A stretch of 64,000 nucleotides of DNA from Thraustochytrium sp. TN22 (GCA_013306675.1 JABLUY010000174.1:1-64000), one strand, 5' to 3'; positions 1 to 9,738 are shown, counted from the stretch's first letter. Numbers and translations: made by a program. Notes: a model not told the origin generated them from the letters alone.

Positions 1-105
1 CTCCTGGAGGAAGCTGAGAGCATCTACTTGGAGTCGCTCGGCGCGGGCCACCCAAAAACGCAGAATCTGCAGGGATGGATTCGCCGCTGCCGCGAGAATC
101 TGTAG
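1..105 (+). CDS. C-terminal end of a TPR (kinesin light chain-like) protein, cut by window edge
   Basis: The first 105 bases encode the end of a TPR protein (reads LLEEAESIYLESLG and stops at TAG). They are identical to the end of the next copy at 1931-2035. It is therefore the tail of an upstream member of the same tandem array, and most of that gene lies outside the window. No function can be given beyond that of the array: a protein-protein interaction scaffold built from 42-residue TPRs. Confidence 0.7.
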   Translation, partial: LLEEAESIYLESLGAGHPKTQNLQGWIRRCRENL

Positions 106-559
106 CTAATGAACCTTCTCAAAACGCTTCGTCATCCTTCTCGCTTGCCGCCCGGCGAGCATGTTGGCAGCGGGCCTGGCCGCCGACGTGCTCTCGCTTG
201 GCAGCGCCGCCCAGCGTTTTCGCGCCTGAGGCCAGGGTCATAGGTGTCTGCTTGTGAGACGACGCGAGGCAAGGGCTGCTCCAGGTCTGCTTGCGCGCCA
301 GCCAAGGCCGTCGGCGAGGCCCGGCGGGCATGGTTGCGCCCGCCTCAGCAAGGTGCGCCGAGTGGCGTGGTCGCCGCTGGCCTGGCTGCCCTGGGCGCAG
401 CGTGCGAGGCCGAGGTCCGAGGCGCCTGCTCGGGACCAGGCGCGCTGCGCTCGCGCCGTGCTGCCTGCACCAAGCTCGCGCCGGCCTCGCTGCCTGCGTT
501 GGCGAGGGGGCGGCCGATGTCAGCGGTCGCGCCAGGCTGAGCCCACGCTGCGCTTGCGA

Positions 560-2035
560 ATGCTGCCTCGCCAAGCCCGCGTGGTAAGGCGCCGCACGGG
601 CAGGCAAAAGTCCGAACCAAGTCGGAGAACGGGCCGCCGCGCGTGGCGATGCGTGTCCAGCAAACATGGCGCGTGCCGCCGCTGGCTGGCCTGCAGTGGC
701 TGGCCTTGCAGAGGCTTGGCAGAGCTACCAGAGCTGCCTGCAGACGCGGACGGGGAGGTACGAGCAGAGCAAGCAGCGAAACACGGGCTACCTCATGCAG
801 GAAGCCAAGATCACCGCCTTTTGCAGCGTCAGCGTGGGCATCACCCGATTCAGCGAAGCACCCATCTTCTTCGACCGCTTGGACGAGCCCTCAAGCGCGC
901 ATGGTGCGTCTGGGAGATGTGCGGAGCCGTCCGCAGCGGCCGCCCCTTTCACGTCATCTACGCAGCCGGCCAGGAGAAGCGCTTCATCGAGACGCTCCTG
1001 GAGAAGCCAAGCAACATCGCCACCATCATGGCCCGCAACATGGACATGCGCAAGGCGCAGTGCTGGAAGGCCGCAGACAAGGCCATGATCGACGCCGCCG
1101 TCAACGACAAGCTCCCGGACGGATACACCACGCTGAACGCGGAGGTGCAGGGCCGCCAGCGCGACTGGCTGACCGGCATCGCGCGCGGCAAGATCGACGA
1201 GACCCGGCGCCAAGGCGGCGACATGCTCCAGATGGGACGAGTGCTTGCGCAAGTCGGGTTCTTGGTGGGTGAGCAAGCCGATTACGAAGGCGCCTTGCAG
1301 TACTATCGCGAGGCCATGGAGATTTACAAGGACAAACTCGGGCCGCGGCATCCTGAGGTGGGGACCACGCTCGTCGGCATGGGGAGCGTGTACGGGAACC
1401 AGGGCCGCTACGAGGAGGCGCTGCGGTGCTACGAGGAAAGTTTGTCGATTCGGCAAGAAGCCCTCGGGCCGCGGCATCCTTCAGTGGCGACCACGCTCAA
1501 CAACATGGGAGTGGTCCACAAGGCCCAGGGCCGCTACGAGGAGGCGCTGCGGTGCTACGAGGAAAGTTTGTCGATCAGCAAAGAAGCCCTCGGGCCGCGG
1601 CATCCTGACGTGGCGACCACGCTCAACAACATGGGTAGCGTGCACAAGGCCCAGGGCCGCTACGAGGAGGCGCTGCGGTGCTACGAGGAAAGTTTGTCGA
1701 TCAACAGAGAAGCCCTCGGGCCGCAGCATCCTGACGTGGCGACCACGCTCAACAACATGGGTACAGTGCACAAGGCCCAGGGCCGCTACGAGGAGGCGCT
1801 GCGGTGCTACGAGGAAAGTTTGTCGATCAGCAGAGAAGCCCTCGGGCCTCGGCATCCTAACGTGGCGACCACGCTCTGGAACATTGCCGCGCTGCATTGC
1901 GAGCGCAAGGCATGGAGGACCGCGCTCCCGCTCCTGGAGGAAGCTGAGAGCATCTACTTGGAGTCGCTCGGCGCGGGCCACCCAAAAACGCAGAATCTGC
2001 AGGGATGGATTCGCCGCTGCCGCGAGAATCTGTAG
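560..2035 (+). CDS. TIR-like/TPR (kinesin light chain-type) repeat protein, array copy 1
   Basis: The well-supported part runs from about 893 to the TAG at 2033-2035. It begins LKRAWCVWEMCG, continues through a conserved block ending QRDWLTG, and then has five 42-residue TPRs starting at 1283, 1409, 1535, 1661 and 1787, each with the kinesin-light-chain signature ALGPRHP and YEEALRCYEESL, plus a terminal half repeat. The AWCVWE block joined to TPRs is known from large algal and protist families in which a TIR-like domain precedes the repeats. The matching upstream half of that domain (KITAFCSVSVGITRFSEAP, DRLDEPSS) lies in a different frame, about 666-890. The gene is therefore broken by an indel or uses an unseen short intron. 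The frame stays open to 254 but has no ATG before 560, and that N-terminus is arginine-rich and unconvincing. Likely role is protein-protein interaction; partner unknown. Confidence 0.6.
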   Translation: MLPRQARVVRRRTGRQKSEPSRRTGRRAWRCVSSKHGACRRWLACSGWPCRGLAELPELPADADGEVRAEQAAKHGLPHAGSQDHRLLQRQRGHHPIQRSTHLLRPLGRALKRAWCVWEMCGAVRSGRPFHVIYAAGQEKRFIETLLEKPSNIATIMARNMDMRKAQCWKAADKAMIDAAVNDKLPDGYTTLNAEVQGRQRDWLTGIARGKIDETRRQGGDMLQMGRVLAQVGFLVGEQADYEGALQYYREAMEIYKDKLGPRHPEVGTTLVGMGSVYGNQGRYEEALRCYEESLSIRQEALGPRHPSVATTLNNMGVVHKAQGRYEEALRCYEESLSISKEALGPRHPDVATTLNNMGSVHKAQGRYEEALRCYEESLSINREALGPQHPDVATTLNNMGTVHKAQGRYEEALRCYEESLSISREALGPRHPNVATTLWNIAALHCERKAWRTALPLLEEAESIYLESLGAGHPKTQNLQGWIRRCRENL

Positions 2036-2489
2036 CTAATGAACCTTCTCAAAACGCTTCGTCATCCTTCTCGCTTGCCGCCCGGCGAGCATGTTGGCAG
2101 CGGGCCTGGCCGCCGACGTGCTCTCGCTTGGCAGCGCCGCCCAGCGTTTTCGCGCCTGAGGCCAGGGTCATAGGTGTCTGCTTGTGAGACGACGCGAGGC
2201 AAGGGCTGCTCCAGGTCTGCTTGCGCGCCAGCCAAGGCCGTCGGCGAGGCCCGGCGGGCATGGTTGCGCCCGCCTCAGCAAGGTGCGCCGAGTGGCGTGG
2301 TCGCCGCTGGCCTGGCTGCCCTGGGCGCAGCGTGCGAGGCCGAGGTCCGAGGCGCCTGCTCGGGACCAGGCGCGCTGCGCTCGCGCCGTGCTGCCTGCAC
2401 CAAGCTCGCGCCGGCCTCGCTGCCTGCGTTGGCGAGGGGGCGGCCGATGTCAGCGGTCGCGCCAGGCTGAGCCCACGCTGCGCTTGCGA

Positions 2490-3494
2490 ATGCTGCCTCG
2501 CCAAGCCCGCGTGGTAAGGCGCCGCACGGGCAGGCAAAAGTCCGAACCAAGTCGGAGAACGGGCCGCCGCGCGTGGCGATGCGTGTCCAGCAAACATGGC
2601 GCGTGCCGCCGCTGGCTGGCCTGCAGTGGCTGGCCTTGCAGAGGCTTGGCAGAGCTACCAGAGCTGCCTGCAGACGCGGACGGGGAGGTACGAGCAGAGC
2701 AAGCAGCGAAACACGGGCTACCTCATGCAGGAAGCCAAGATCACCGCCTTTTGCAGCGTCAGCGTGGGCATCACCCGATTCAGCGAAGCACCCATCTTCT
2801 TCGACCGCTTGGACGAGCCCTCAAGCGCGCATGGTGCGTCTGGGAGATGTGCGGAGCCGTCCGCAGCGGCCGCCCCTTTCACGTCATCTACGCAGCCGGC
2901 CAGGAGAAGCGCTTCATCGCGACGCTCCTGGAGAAGCCAAGCAACATCGCCACCATCATGGCCCGCAACATGGACATGCGCAAGGCGCAGTGCTGGAAGG
3001 CCGAAGACAAGGCCATGATCGACGCCGCCGTCAACGATAAGCTCCCGGACGGATCCACCACGCTGAACGCGGAGGTGCAGGGCCGCCAGCGCGACTGGCT
3101 TACCGGCATCGCGCGCGGCAAGGTCGACGAGACCCGGCGCCAAGGCGGCGACATGCTCCAGATGGCACTCGTGCTTGCGCAAGTCGGGTACTTGCTGTTG
3201 ACTCAAGCCGACAACGAAGGCGCCTTGCAGTACTATCGCGAGGCCATGGAGATTCGCATGGACAAACTCGGGCCGCGGCATCCTTCCGTGGCGACCACGC
3301 TCAACAACATGGGTGGCGTGCACCAGGCCCAGGGCCGCTACGAGGAGGCGCTGCGGTGCTACGAGGAAAGTTTGTCGATCAAGCAAGAAGCCCTCGGGCC
3401 GCGGCATCCTTCAGTGGCGACCACGCTCAACAACATGGGGCTGGTGCACCAGGCCCAGGGCCGCTACGAGGAGGCGCTTCGGTGCCACGAATAA
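2490..3494 (+). pseudogene. TIR-like/TPR protein, array copy 2, truncated
   Basis: Second full unit of the 1,930-bp tandem duplication, nearly identical to copy 1 over the first kilobase and sharing its frame break before the AWCVWE block. It keeps only two whole TPRs and the start of a third, against five in copy 1. A TAA at 3492-3494 replaces the expected glutamate after RCHE. Beyond that stop the same frame still reads the array's normal ending (LEEVESIYLESLGAGHP) and stays open to 3794, so the stop is a nonsense change rather than the ancestral end. It is probably a decaying copy, although a shorter protein could still be made. Confidence 0.6.
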
Positions 3495-3856
3495 AGTTTG
3501 GCGATTCGGATCCCGTGCCTCGAGGAGGTTGAGAGCATCTACTTGGAGTCACTCGGCGCGGGCCACCCAGACACGAAAATTATGCAACGATTGCATCGTT
3601 GCGCTCGCATTGCAAAACGGGCCCGCGCTTCGGGTCGGGGTTCGCCTGCCTCGTGCAGCAGCGCGCGAGCGGCGGCACGCGCAGCGGCCCGTCTGGTCCC
3701 GTGGCGACGAAGTCACGAGCGACCTAGCCGCATCCTTGCACGCGTGCGCAAGCGCAGGCCGAGCAAAACTGCAACGAAGCTTCAGGAGGGCTAGAGGGAG
3801 AGCAAGCCGCGCAAGCGGCACGGCTGCAGCACAGAGCGAGCCTATTTATTTCTCAA
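3495..3856. other. Spacer: degenerate tail of TPR copy 2 and 3' region of GT61 gene
   Basis: The first 100 bases are the untranslated remnant of the TPR copy 2 C-terminus. The rest is unique and GC-rich until an AT-rich stretch at 3841-3862 at the end of the opposing GT61 gene. The two genes are convergent. No other gene is seen. Confidence 0.6.
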
Positions 3857-5560
3857 TTACAATCGATGTTCAGACATTGCGAGTGCGGAGACTTTGGCGA
3901 CAACGGTCTCGACGTCGATTACGGTAAAGTCGCCGGTGGAGGTCTTGCTAAAGCCGGTGGGGTAGCGGGTGTTGACCCAGGAGTCGTAGCGAAGGCCAAA
4001 TATGTTGGCGAGGTGGCGGAAGCAGCGCCAGCCCATGTCCTGTCGAGGCCAAAGCTCGAGGACGGCGCCATGAGGCGGCAGCCAAGCGATGTGCGCGAGG
4101 CCCGCGCCGTGCATGGCGACAACCACGTCGGCGTCGGCCATGGCTACGACCTGAGCTTCCAGCGAGAGGTCCGCGAGGTCGACGCGCTCGACTTCGAGCT
4201 CTTTGACCTGCCGTAAAGCGGCGAAGAGCTCTTCTTCATTGGTCATCTGTCGACCAACGAAGCGCTCGGGGATTGGGCGGCGAGAGATCAAAAGTACGCG
4301 CGGCTTGGTGATGGCGCCGCGCTCGCGTGGCGGAGGTGCGCTGCTGAGGCTGCTCACGACGTGGTCCCGAAAGGCACGATACAGCGCCACGCCGCCCTCC
4401 GGCGCCGAGCAGATGTCGCCCTCGTCGGATAGCTCGCGATACAGCAACGAGGAGTACCCTGGCGGCACGAAGGCTGCGCGCGGAAAGAGCGTAGGGCCCT
4501 TCAGGCTGGACATGCGCGCCACACCACCCCCGAAGATGAGGCTCCAAAACTGATCGAGGGGAGATGCCTCGTGTGCATCCAGGAGCAGGACCGCCGTCCT
4601 TGCTAGCGGGACGTCGAGGATGGCAGTCGTTAAGTACGCATTCAAGAGGTCCGTCATCACGTGAAAGACGTTCCGGTGCTCGCCGTGTTCTCGCGTGACG
4701 AGGAGGACGAGGCTGGCGTCCTCGAGTGGCGTGGGCTGTATCTTTACCTCGGCCTGACTTGGCGCCAGGCAGTCGAAGGCCGAGAAGATGTCGCGCAGAT
4801 GATCCCGTGGGAAACGCTCGCTCTGGAAGGCAGGCGTGCGCTCGCACTTGCCAGGCGCGGTCGGCAACACGCCGAAAGCACCCCGATCGTAGTGAAAGTA
4901 GGTCTTGGAGGTACATCGGTAGCCAGGTCGGTGGCGCGGGCAGAGCGCCGGCTTCGCCTTGGTCGGGTCCACCACCAGCTGCGAAGCGTTGCACAGCGTA
5001 TGCGGAGCCGTGACGGCTCCCTGGTTCGGCAGGCGCGTCACGCGACATGTCAGGAGCCCTGGCCGGATGAAATCCTCGCGCTTCGCGTCCCACGCACGCC
5101 ACGCCGGCCATCCGAACTTTTGGTCGCACGTGGAGGAACCCTCCACGCGAAGGTCGTCCCAGGAGTGTGTGCGGCGCGTCGCGAGCGCGGTCTCGGCCCG
5201 CCCGCCCCCACGCAAGGCTGATGCAGGCGTTGGCGTTGGCATTGATTGTTTTGTTCTTGCGGTCGCTGCTGCTGCAGCTGTTCTTGTTGGCAGCGCAGCT
5301 CCGGACGACAGCGACGAGAGCGTCGTTGGCGCCGCATCTGCCGTTGGGGCGTCCTGGCGGGGCGCAACCTGCAGCTGCGTCGCTCGCAGCGTCGCTCGCA
5401 CGCTGTAGGTCGCCTCGAGCGGCTGCTGCCACGTGAGGAGCACCATGTGGCACAGGCTGGCGAGGCTCGCCACGACGAGCATGCTCCCAGTCAACAGGAG
5501 CCTCAGCCTGCGCGATGGCGATGGCGCGGACGTCGTCACCCTCGCCGCGAGGGCCCTCAT
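3857..5560 (-). CDS. GT61-family (EOGT/xylosyltransferase-like) glycosyltransferase
   Basis: About 567 residues. The N-terminus is basic (SPSRRLRLLLTG) followed by one hydrophobic segment, about residues 25-45 (SMLVVASLASLCHMVLLTW), as in type II Golgi or ER membrane enzymes. A low-complexity alanine/threonine stem follows. The lumenal half carries family GT61 (DUF563) hallmarks: NVFHVMTDLLNAYL, PRVLLISRR, ADVVVAMHGAGLAHIAWLP, then VLELWP and a cysteine-containing RCFRHLANIFGL. GT61 enzymes transfer xylose, GlcNAc or arabinose to glycoproteins or polysaccharides; acceptor and donor cannot be told from sequence. The frame opens upstream at a GTG (5578), so I take the ATG at 5560. Neighbours are convergent on one side and divergent on the other, so there is no functional cluster. 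Confidence 0.85.
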   Translation of the reverse strand: MRALAARVTTSAPSPSRRLRLLLTGSMLVVASLASLCHMVLLTWQQPLEATYSVRATLRATQLQVAPRQDAPTADAAPTTLSSLSSGAALPTRTAAAAATARTKQSMPTPTPASALRGGGRAETALATRRTHSWDDLRVEGSSTCDQKFGWPAWRAWDAKREDFIRPGLLTCRVTRLPNQGAVTAPHTLCNASQLVVDPTKAKPALCPRHRPGYRCTSKTYFHYDRGAFGVLPTAPGKCERTPAFQSERFPRDHLRDIFSAFDCLAPSQAEVKIQPTPLEDASLVLLVTREHGEHRNVFHVMTDLLNAYLTTAILDVPLARTAVLLLDAHEASPLDQFWSLIFGGGVARMSSLKGPTLFPRAAFVPPGYSSLLYRELSDEGDICSAPEGGVALYRAFRDHVVSSLSSAPPPRERGAITKPRVLLISRRPIPERFVGRQMTNEEELFAALRQVKELEVERVDLADLSLEAQVVAMADADVVVAMHGAGLAHIAWLPPHGAVLELWPRQDMGWRCFRHLANIFGLRYDSWVNTRYPTGFSKTSTGDFTVIDVETVVAKVSALAMSEHRL

Positions 5561-6345
5561 CTCCGCTGCTCGCCGCACCGGCAGCGCCCCGCGGCGGCCG
5601 CCAAGCGCGTTTGTGTCCAGCCTCGCTCACTCACTTCTGTCAGGCTGTCACTCTCTCTCAGCCTGTGTGTGTCCATCTTGGCCGCCTTGGGCACGAGAAG
5701 TCACGTTCCGAGGCTCCGAGGCCAAGCATTATTCACTTCCGCCTGGCCGAAGACGCGTGGCGGCGTTGGAGTTAGTGTCAGGGCCCGTCGAAGCCACGCC
5801 AGAAGTCAGAGGTCAACAACACCCTTGCAGTCGGGCGCTCGACGTTGCACAGCAAGAGCGTACTGACTGTACATGACGCGCATGCCCTGCGTGGCTTCTG
5901 CAGTGTGGTGCATGGGCGCCTTGCAAGCAGCTCTGCATAGTCTTGACCACGAGTCTTCGCCCATCACCAACCCTCCCTGCTCGCCGAGTCCTGGTAGGCC
6001 TGTGACGCGGCGATGCGCTGCAAACAAAGGATCAGAGCTTGCTCGGAAGCACGACTAGCATGCACCAGCATGGCACATGGCATGGCACAAGTTCTCAGTT
6101 CTGCGCGACTGGTCTTCGCCTTCCAATGAACCTCACCTCCCGACCGCTCCTTGCTAGCCCTAGAGCAGGCAGGCCAAGCCACGCGCCGCGCGGACATACG
6201 CTGCAAAGCACTGCACGCGAGCGCCGTGCCATGCAGCACAGCACGCCGTGGGGGCACGGTGACCGTGGTTCGCAACTTGAACTTTGAAGGTGGAACCCGG
6301 ACTCGGACGTTGCGTTGCAGATGCCATGACGAGGAGCGAGGAAAG
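5561..6345. other. Divergent spacer between GT61 and the 6346 gene
   Basis: A 785-bp spacer between two gene starts that should contain both promoters. It has a CT/TG-rich tract at about 5650-5675 and an ACTCGGAC octamer at 6301, only 45 bases before the plus-strand ATG. No convincing gene. Confidence 0.5.
6301..6308 (+). promoter_or_regulatory. ACTCGGAC intergenic motif, 45 bp before ATG
   Basis: Exact octamer directly upstream of the 6346 start. It is one of about fifteen copies in this window that fall outside confident coding sequence. A regulatory role is inferred from position and recurrence only. Confidence 0.4.
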
Positions 6346-7542
6346 ATGCCGCAGACCCGAACACGACCCACCCGCGCCCGGGACCGACGCGCGGGCGGCG
6401 CGCGGCGCGCGGGCGGGATGTTCGCGCGCGAGCTGAGCGACCGCAACAACCTGCGCGCGGGCGGCGCGGGCGGCGCCGGCGACAAGGCGGCGGCCATGCG
6501 GCGGCAGCGGCAGCGGGCTGCGGCGGCGGCGCCGGCGGCGACGCGGCGCGCGGCGAGCGGCAGGGCGAGGGCGCGCGCGGCGGCGAGCGGGCCGGCGACG
6601 AGGCCCGCGGGCACGAGGAGCACGGCGACGGCGACGCAGAGGCCAGCGGCGCCGGCGTGGACGGCCGTTTTTGGAGCCAAGGGCGGCGAGCAGAGGCCCG
6701 TGGGCGCGGCCGAGTGCGAGCTGCTCAAGGCGTGCTACGACAGCGCCGTGGTGTGTGGCGCCGCGGGCGTGCAGAGCGCGGACTTTGACGCCGCGACAGG
6801 CGCGGTGCTGGAGCGGTCGGCGGCCGGCGTGGGCGAGGACGCGGACGCGACGGCGCAGCTGGTGCGGTACTGCCTGGAGGCGTGCGCTGCGGCGGCGCCG
6901 ACGGCGACGGGCGCAGAGGTGCAAGCGCAGCTGCAGAAGCTGGCGCTCATGCAGGCGCGCAGCGCGCGGCGCTCCGAGATCGCTCGCGTCAAGACGGTGA
7001 TCGACGCGCTCTGGCACGGCCACGCGGAGGACGCTGCGGTGGACATGGAGGTGGAGCTCTTCCGCTTCCTCAAGTGCAAGCACGGCCAGGACCGCGCGCG
7101 CATGGCCGCCGAGGCGGGCCACCTGGTCTCGGCCATGGCGCGGCTCGCGGATTACGACGCGGACATTGCGGTCTTCTTTCGCATCCTGCGCAATGAGGTG
7201 GACCAGGGCTTTTGGCGTGTGCGCTGCAAGCTGCGTCAGACGGTGCGCGAGTTGGCGGCGCGCCAGGGCATGGGCCCGCGCGAGATCGTCGCGCACATGT
7301 ACAATGACGCGGACGCCGCGGACGTGCTGCGTCGGCTGGAGGCGGCGGACGAGCCCGCGCTCGAGGACGTGCTTCTACGTTTCCATTTGGAGCGCCACCG
7401 CGCGCTTATCGCGCCGTGCCGCGAGGCGTACGCGGCGCTTGACGCCGCGTCGCGCGCCGACGTGAGCTTCTCCTCCTTTGTGCGCGCCTGGCTCTTGCCA
7501 CCGGGCGACCCGGAGCGCGACGAGCGCGACGAGAGCGGATAG
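6346..7542 (+). CDS. Unrecognised alpha-helical protein with disordered basic N-terminus
   Basis: 398 residues from the ATG at 6346 (MPQTRTRPTRARDRR); the frame opens further upstream but through unconvincing sequence. Residues 1-105 are arginine/alanine/glycine low complexity with no clear membrane segment. From about residue 105 (GAKGGEQRPVGAAECELLKA) to the end it is a normal, non-repetitive helical protein with well-mixed charges, for example VDMEVELFRFLKCKHGQ, YDADIAVFFRILRNEVDQGF and FHLERHRALIAPCREAY. I recognise no family or catalytic motif. A real gene is supported by balanced amino-acid use only in this frame, an ATG 45 bases after an ACTCGGAC motif and a clean TAG stop. Confidence 0.65.
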   Translation: MPQTRTRPTRARDRRAGGARRAGGMFARELSDRNNLRAGGAGGAGDKAAAMRRQRQRAAAAAPAATRRAASGRARARAAASGPATRPAGTRSTATATQRPAAPAWTAVFGAKGGEQRPVGAAECELLKACYDSAVVCGAAGVQSADFDAATGAVLERSAAGVGEDADATAQLVRYCLEACAAAAPTATGAEVQAQLQKLALMQARSARRSEIARVKTVIDALWHGHAEDAAVDMEVELFRFLKCKHGQDRARMAAEAGHLVSAMARLADYDADIAVFFRILRNEVDQGFWRVRCKLRQTVRELAARQGMGPREIVAHMYNDADAADVLRRLEAADEPALEDVLLRFHLERHRALIAPCREAYAALDAASRADVSFSSFVRAWLLPPGDPERDERDESG

Positions 7543-8579
7543 CTCGCACGAGCGAGATCCATCGCGCGCGAGAGCGCGCAATTTCGCGCTCCTTGCGCCG
7601 TGCTGTTCCACGAGGCATCCGCGGCGCTGGACGCGACCTGAGCTTGCGCCGGATCGTGGCGGGGTTTATAATAGAGTTGATTGAAACCGGGTGCGCACGG
7701 CAGCCAGATCATCGCGCCCAAAATGCGGCTCTCGTGTAAATCTAGCATTGACATGGACGCGAAGGACGCACTGTGCCAGCTGGAGGCTGCGGAGGAGCCG
7801 GCGTGCTCAGGAGCCGGCGTGCTCATGCAATGCGCTTCCATCGCGGCGCGCGACGAGTCGTACAGGCGTTTTCTACGGGGTCTGAGCAAAACGGCAGGCG
7901 AACCTACGTGGCTGGCCATTGTCTTGTAATCATCATCAGCAGCATCATCAGCATCATCATTAAAGTGTGTCAAAGGCTACCTCGAAGACCGTGCGAGCAG
8001 TGTAGAAGTGTGTAGTGTGTATGTGTGTAGTTTGCAGGTGACGAGAGAGAGAGAGAGAGAGAGAGGGAGGAAGGCAGAGCCAGAGAGAGCTTGACGTTGG
8101 CTGGGCCGAAGAGAGCTTGACGTTGGCTGGGCCGAAGCTCGCGTACACGGGAGCAATGCCTCGATGGCAGGTCTCACCATGAGCCACCAGCATCATCAAG
8201 GCACTCGCTTCCGCGTACAGCAGACAGGCAAGTAGTAGACAGCCGTGAAGGTGCGTGAATGCGCTGCCGAGTCTGGCCTGTCCTGACTTGTCCTGTCCTG
8301 GCCTGGCCTGGCCTGTCGTTCCTTGGTTGCAGGCTGGCCTCCTCATCGTCAAGTGCTTGTGCAGCGAGGCATCACTGGACTATCTAACTGGCGAGAGCAG
8401 CGAAGCGAGCGGCCGTGAGTCCTCCGTCGTGACTTGCGCGGTAGCGAGGCCTGCACAGAAAGGAGCGCCGCGAGCTGGCCGGCGGCGCGCGACCTGCACC
8501 CCTGCTGCGCTGCGCCGATTCGCGGGCGCGACCTGACCGCAGGCCAGCCAGCCCTCCCTTCCCGCCGTCGCCCACGTAC
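7543..8579. other. Spacer with several simple repeats
   Basis: No convincing gene. It holds a CAT-rich tract at 7930-7962, a (GA)n tract at 8043-8066, a direct duplication of about 26 bases reading GAGAGCTTGACGTTGGCTGG at about 8085-8136, and a CCTGG/CTGTC tract at 8277-8320. Confidence 0.6.
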
Positions 8580-8834
8580 TTACGTGCCATCATCGTCCTC
8601 GCTTGTTGAGTTGAGCAGCGCGTCGATGCGCAGCAGCACGTCGACGCCGGCCGTGGCCACGGCCGGCGCCGCCGTGCGCATGCTCATGGCGAGCGCCTGC
8701 TGCTGCGGCCGCACGCGCATCGCGCGCATCTCCGCCGCCAGGCGGCGGCCGGGCCGCAGCGCGCGCATCTGCGCCGCCGCCGCGCCGCCGCGCGCCGCGC
8801 GCCGCGCGCCCGCGCCCGCCGCGCGCGCCAGCAT
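8580..8834 (-). CDS. Possible small alanine/arginine-rich protein
   Basis: An 84-residue frame from an ATG at 8834. It starts MLARAAGAGARRAARGG, which resembles a mitochondrial presequence, and ends in a more ordinary segment (VDVLLRIDALLNSTSEDDDGT, where the acid tail precedes the stop). No family is recognised. In such GC-rich DNA, alanine/arginine frames arise by chance, so this is only a candidate. It diverges from another small candidate at 9165. Confidence 0.3.
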   Translation of the reverse strand: MLARAAGAGARRAARGGAAAAQMRALRPGRRLAAEMRAMRVRPQQQALAMSMRTAAPAVATAGVDVLLRIDALLNSTSEDDDGT

Positions 8835-9164
8835 CCCGGCTGGCGCTCCACCGACTGGGCTGCCTGCGCTCCGCTGCAGCGCCTGCGATGCGATTTGATT
8901 TGCTTTGCTCTGCTTTGCTTTGATTTGATTTGCTTTGATCGCTTTGCTTGGCCAGCCTGCGCTCTCGCAGCCGTCCATTCATGAGGATGCGCCGCCGCGT
9001 TCAAACGCGGCGCCGCGGCGCCCATTTGAAATTCAAAGCAGACTCCGAAGCGAGGCGCCGCCGCCCGCGCGCGCTCGGGCCGGTCGCGCGCTGCGCTGCG
9101 CCGCGCTGCGCCGCGCCGCGCTGGGCTGCGCTGGGCTGCGCGAGGCTGCGCCGCGGGGCCCGGC
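8835..9164. other. Spacer with TTTGAT/TTTGC and GCGCTGCGCC tracts
   Basis: Lies between the two small divergent candidates. An irregular TTTGAT/TTTGC pentamer-hexamer tract occupies 8888-8946, and a CGCTGCGCC-type tract 9092-9152. No gene. Confidence 0.6.
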
Positions 9165-9428
9165 ATGGCGACCCTGGCGCGCATGGCGAGGGGGATGGGG
9201 CTGGCGCGGAGGGCCGGCGCGCCCGCGCGGCGCGGGCTGGCGGCGCTCGGCGCGGAGGAGGCGGCGCGCGGCGTGAGGAGACGCGGGCCGAGGCTGGCGG
9301 CAGCCGCCGCCACGCCCGTGCCGCTGTGGCAGCCGAACGACACGGCGGCGCTGCTGCAGATGCACGGCGGGGCGCTGAGCCTGCTGGAGCTGCTCAAGTG
9401 CTCCTCGGCGCCTATCAAGGATAGGTAA
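9165..9428 (+). CDS. Possible small protein with presequence-like N-terminus
   Basis: An 87-residue frame starting MATLARMARGMGLARRAG, an arginine-rich amphipathic start like a mitochondrial import signal. After a disordered middle it ends in a plausible folded segment (LWQPNDTAALLQMHGG, LSLLELLKCSSAPIKDR). The stop TAA sits inside GGTAAG, which is also a good 5' splice site, so the frame could continue into an exon I cannot identify. Family not recognised. Confidence 0.35.
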   Translation: MATLARMARGMGLARRAGAPARRGLAALGAEEAARGVRRRGPRLAAAAATPVPLWQPNDTAALLQMHGGALSLLELLKCSSAPIKDR

Positions 9429-9706
9429 GCCGCGCTGTGCAGGCAGCAGGAGCCGCCGGAGTCGCCCGTGTCCACAGCGCTCACTGACGCGCTTCGAGCC
9501 CAAGATGACGGCGATGCGAAAAAGCCAAAGAAAGAGAGGAAGAGAGCCGAGCGGGTGGAGCAAGATCACATGCAGGTCCAAGTCACAGCATAGGCGGTGG
9601 CACAGTCTCTTCTCAGGACACTTGCGCATCATTGAGCTGACGAGCAAGGCAGCAAGAGATTTACTGACTGCGAGCGAGTGAGGGACCCTTGCAGTCCCGC
9701 ATGGGT

Positions 9707-9738
<32 letters not shown>

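Larger units (their letters stand above)
1..3600 (+). repeat. 1,930-bp direct tandem duplication containing the TPR genes
   Basis: Base 1 onward repeats at 1931 onward with very few differences for the first kilobase; the 254 frame recurs at 2184 and the TAG at 105 recurs at 2035. The differences lie mainly in the TPR-coding part, where the second unit has lost about three 126-bp TPR units. The array extends leftward out of the window. Confidence 0.95.

Noticed and set aside
254-559. N-terminal extension of the TPR frame from a GTG at 254
   Set aside because: No ATG in this stretch, arginine-rich random composition, and it lies before the displaced TIR-like half. Not used as the start.
5964-6728. 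Minus-strand frame with a hydrophobic stretch (AVAVLLVPAGLVAGPLAA)
   Set aside because: Overlaps the plus-strand gene at 6346, whose later part is well supported. The flanks of this frame are arginine/serine low complexity.
9421-9450. GGTAAG to GCAG as a tiny intron in the 9165 candidate
   Set aside because: The interval to the nearest AG would be under 30 bases, shorter than known spliceosomal introns in most lineages, and no downstream exon is recognisable.
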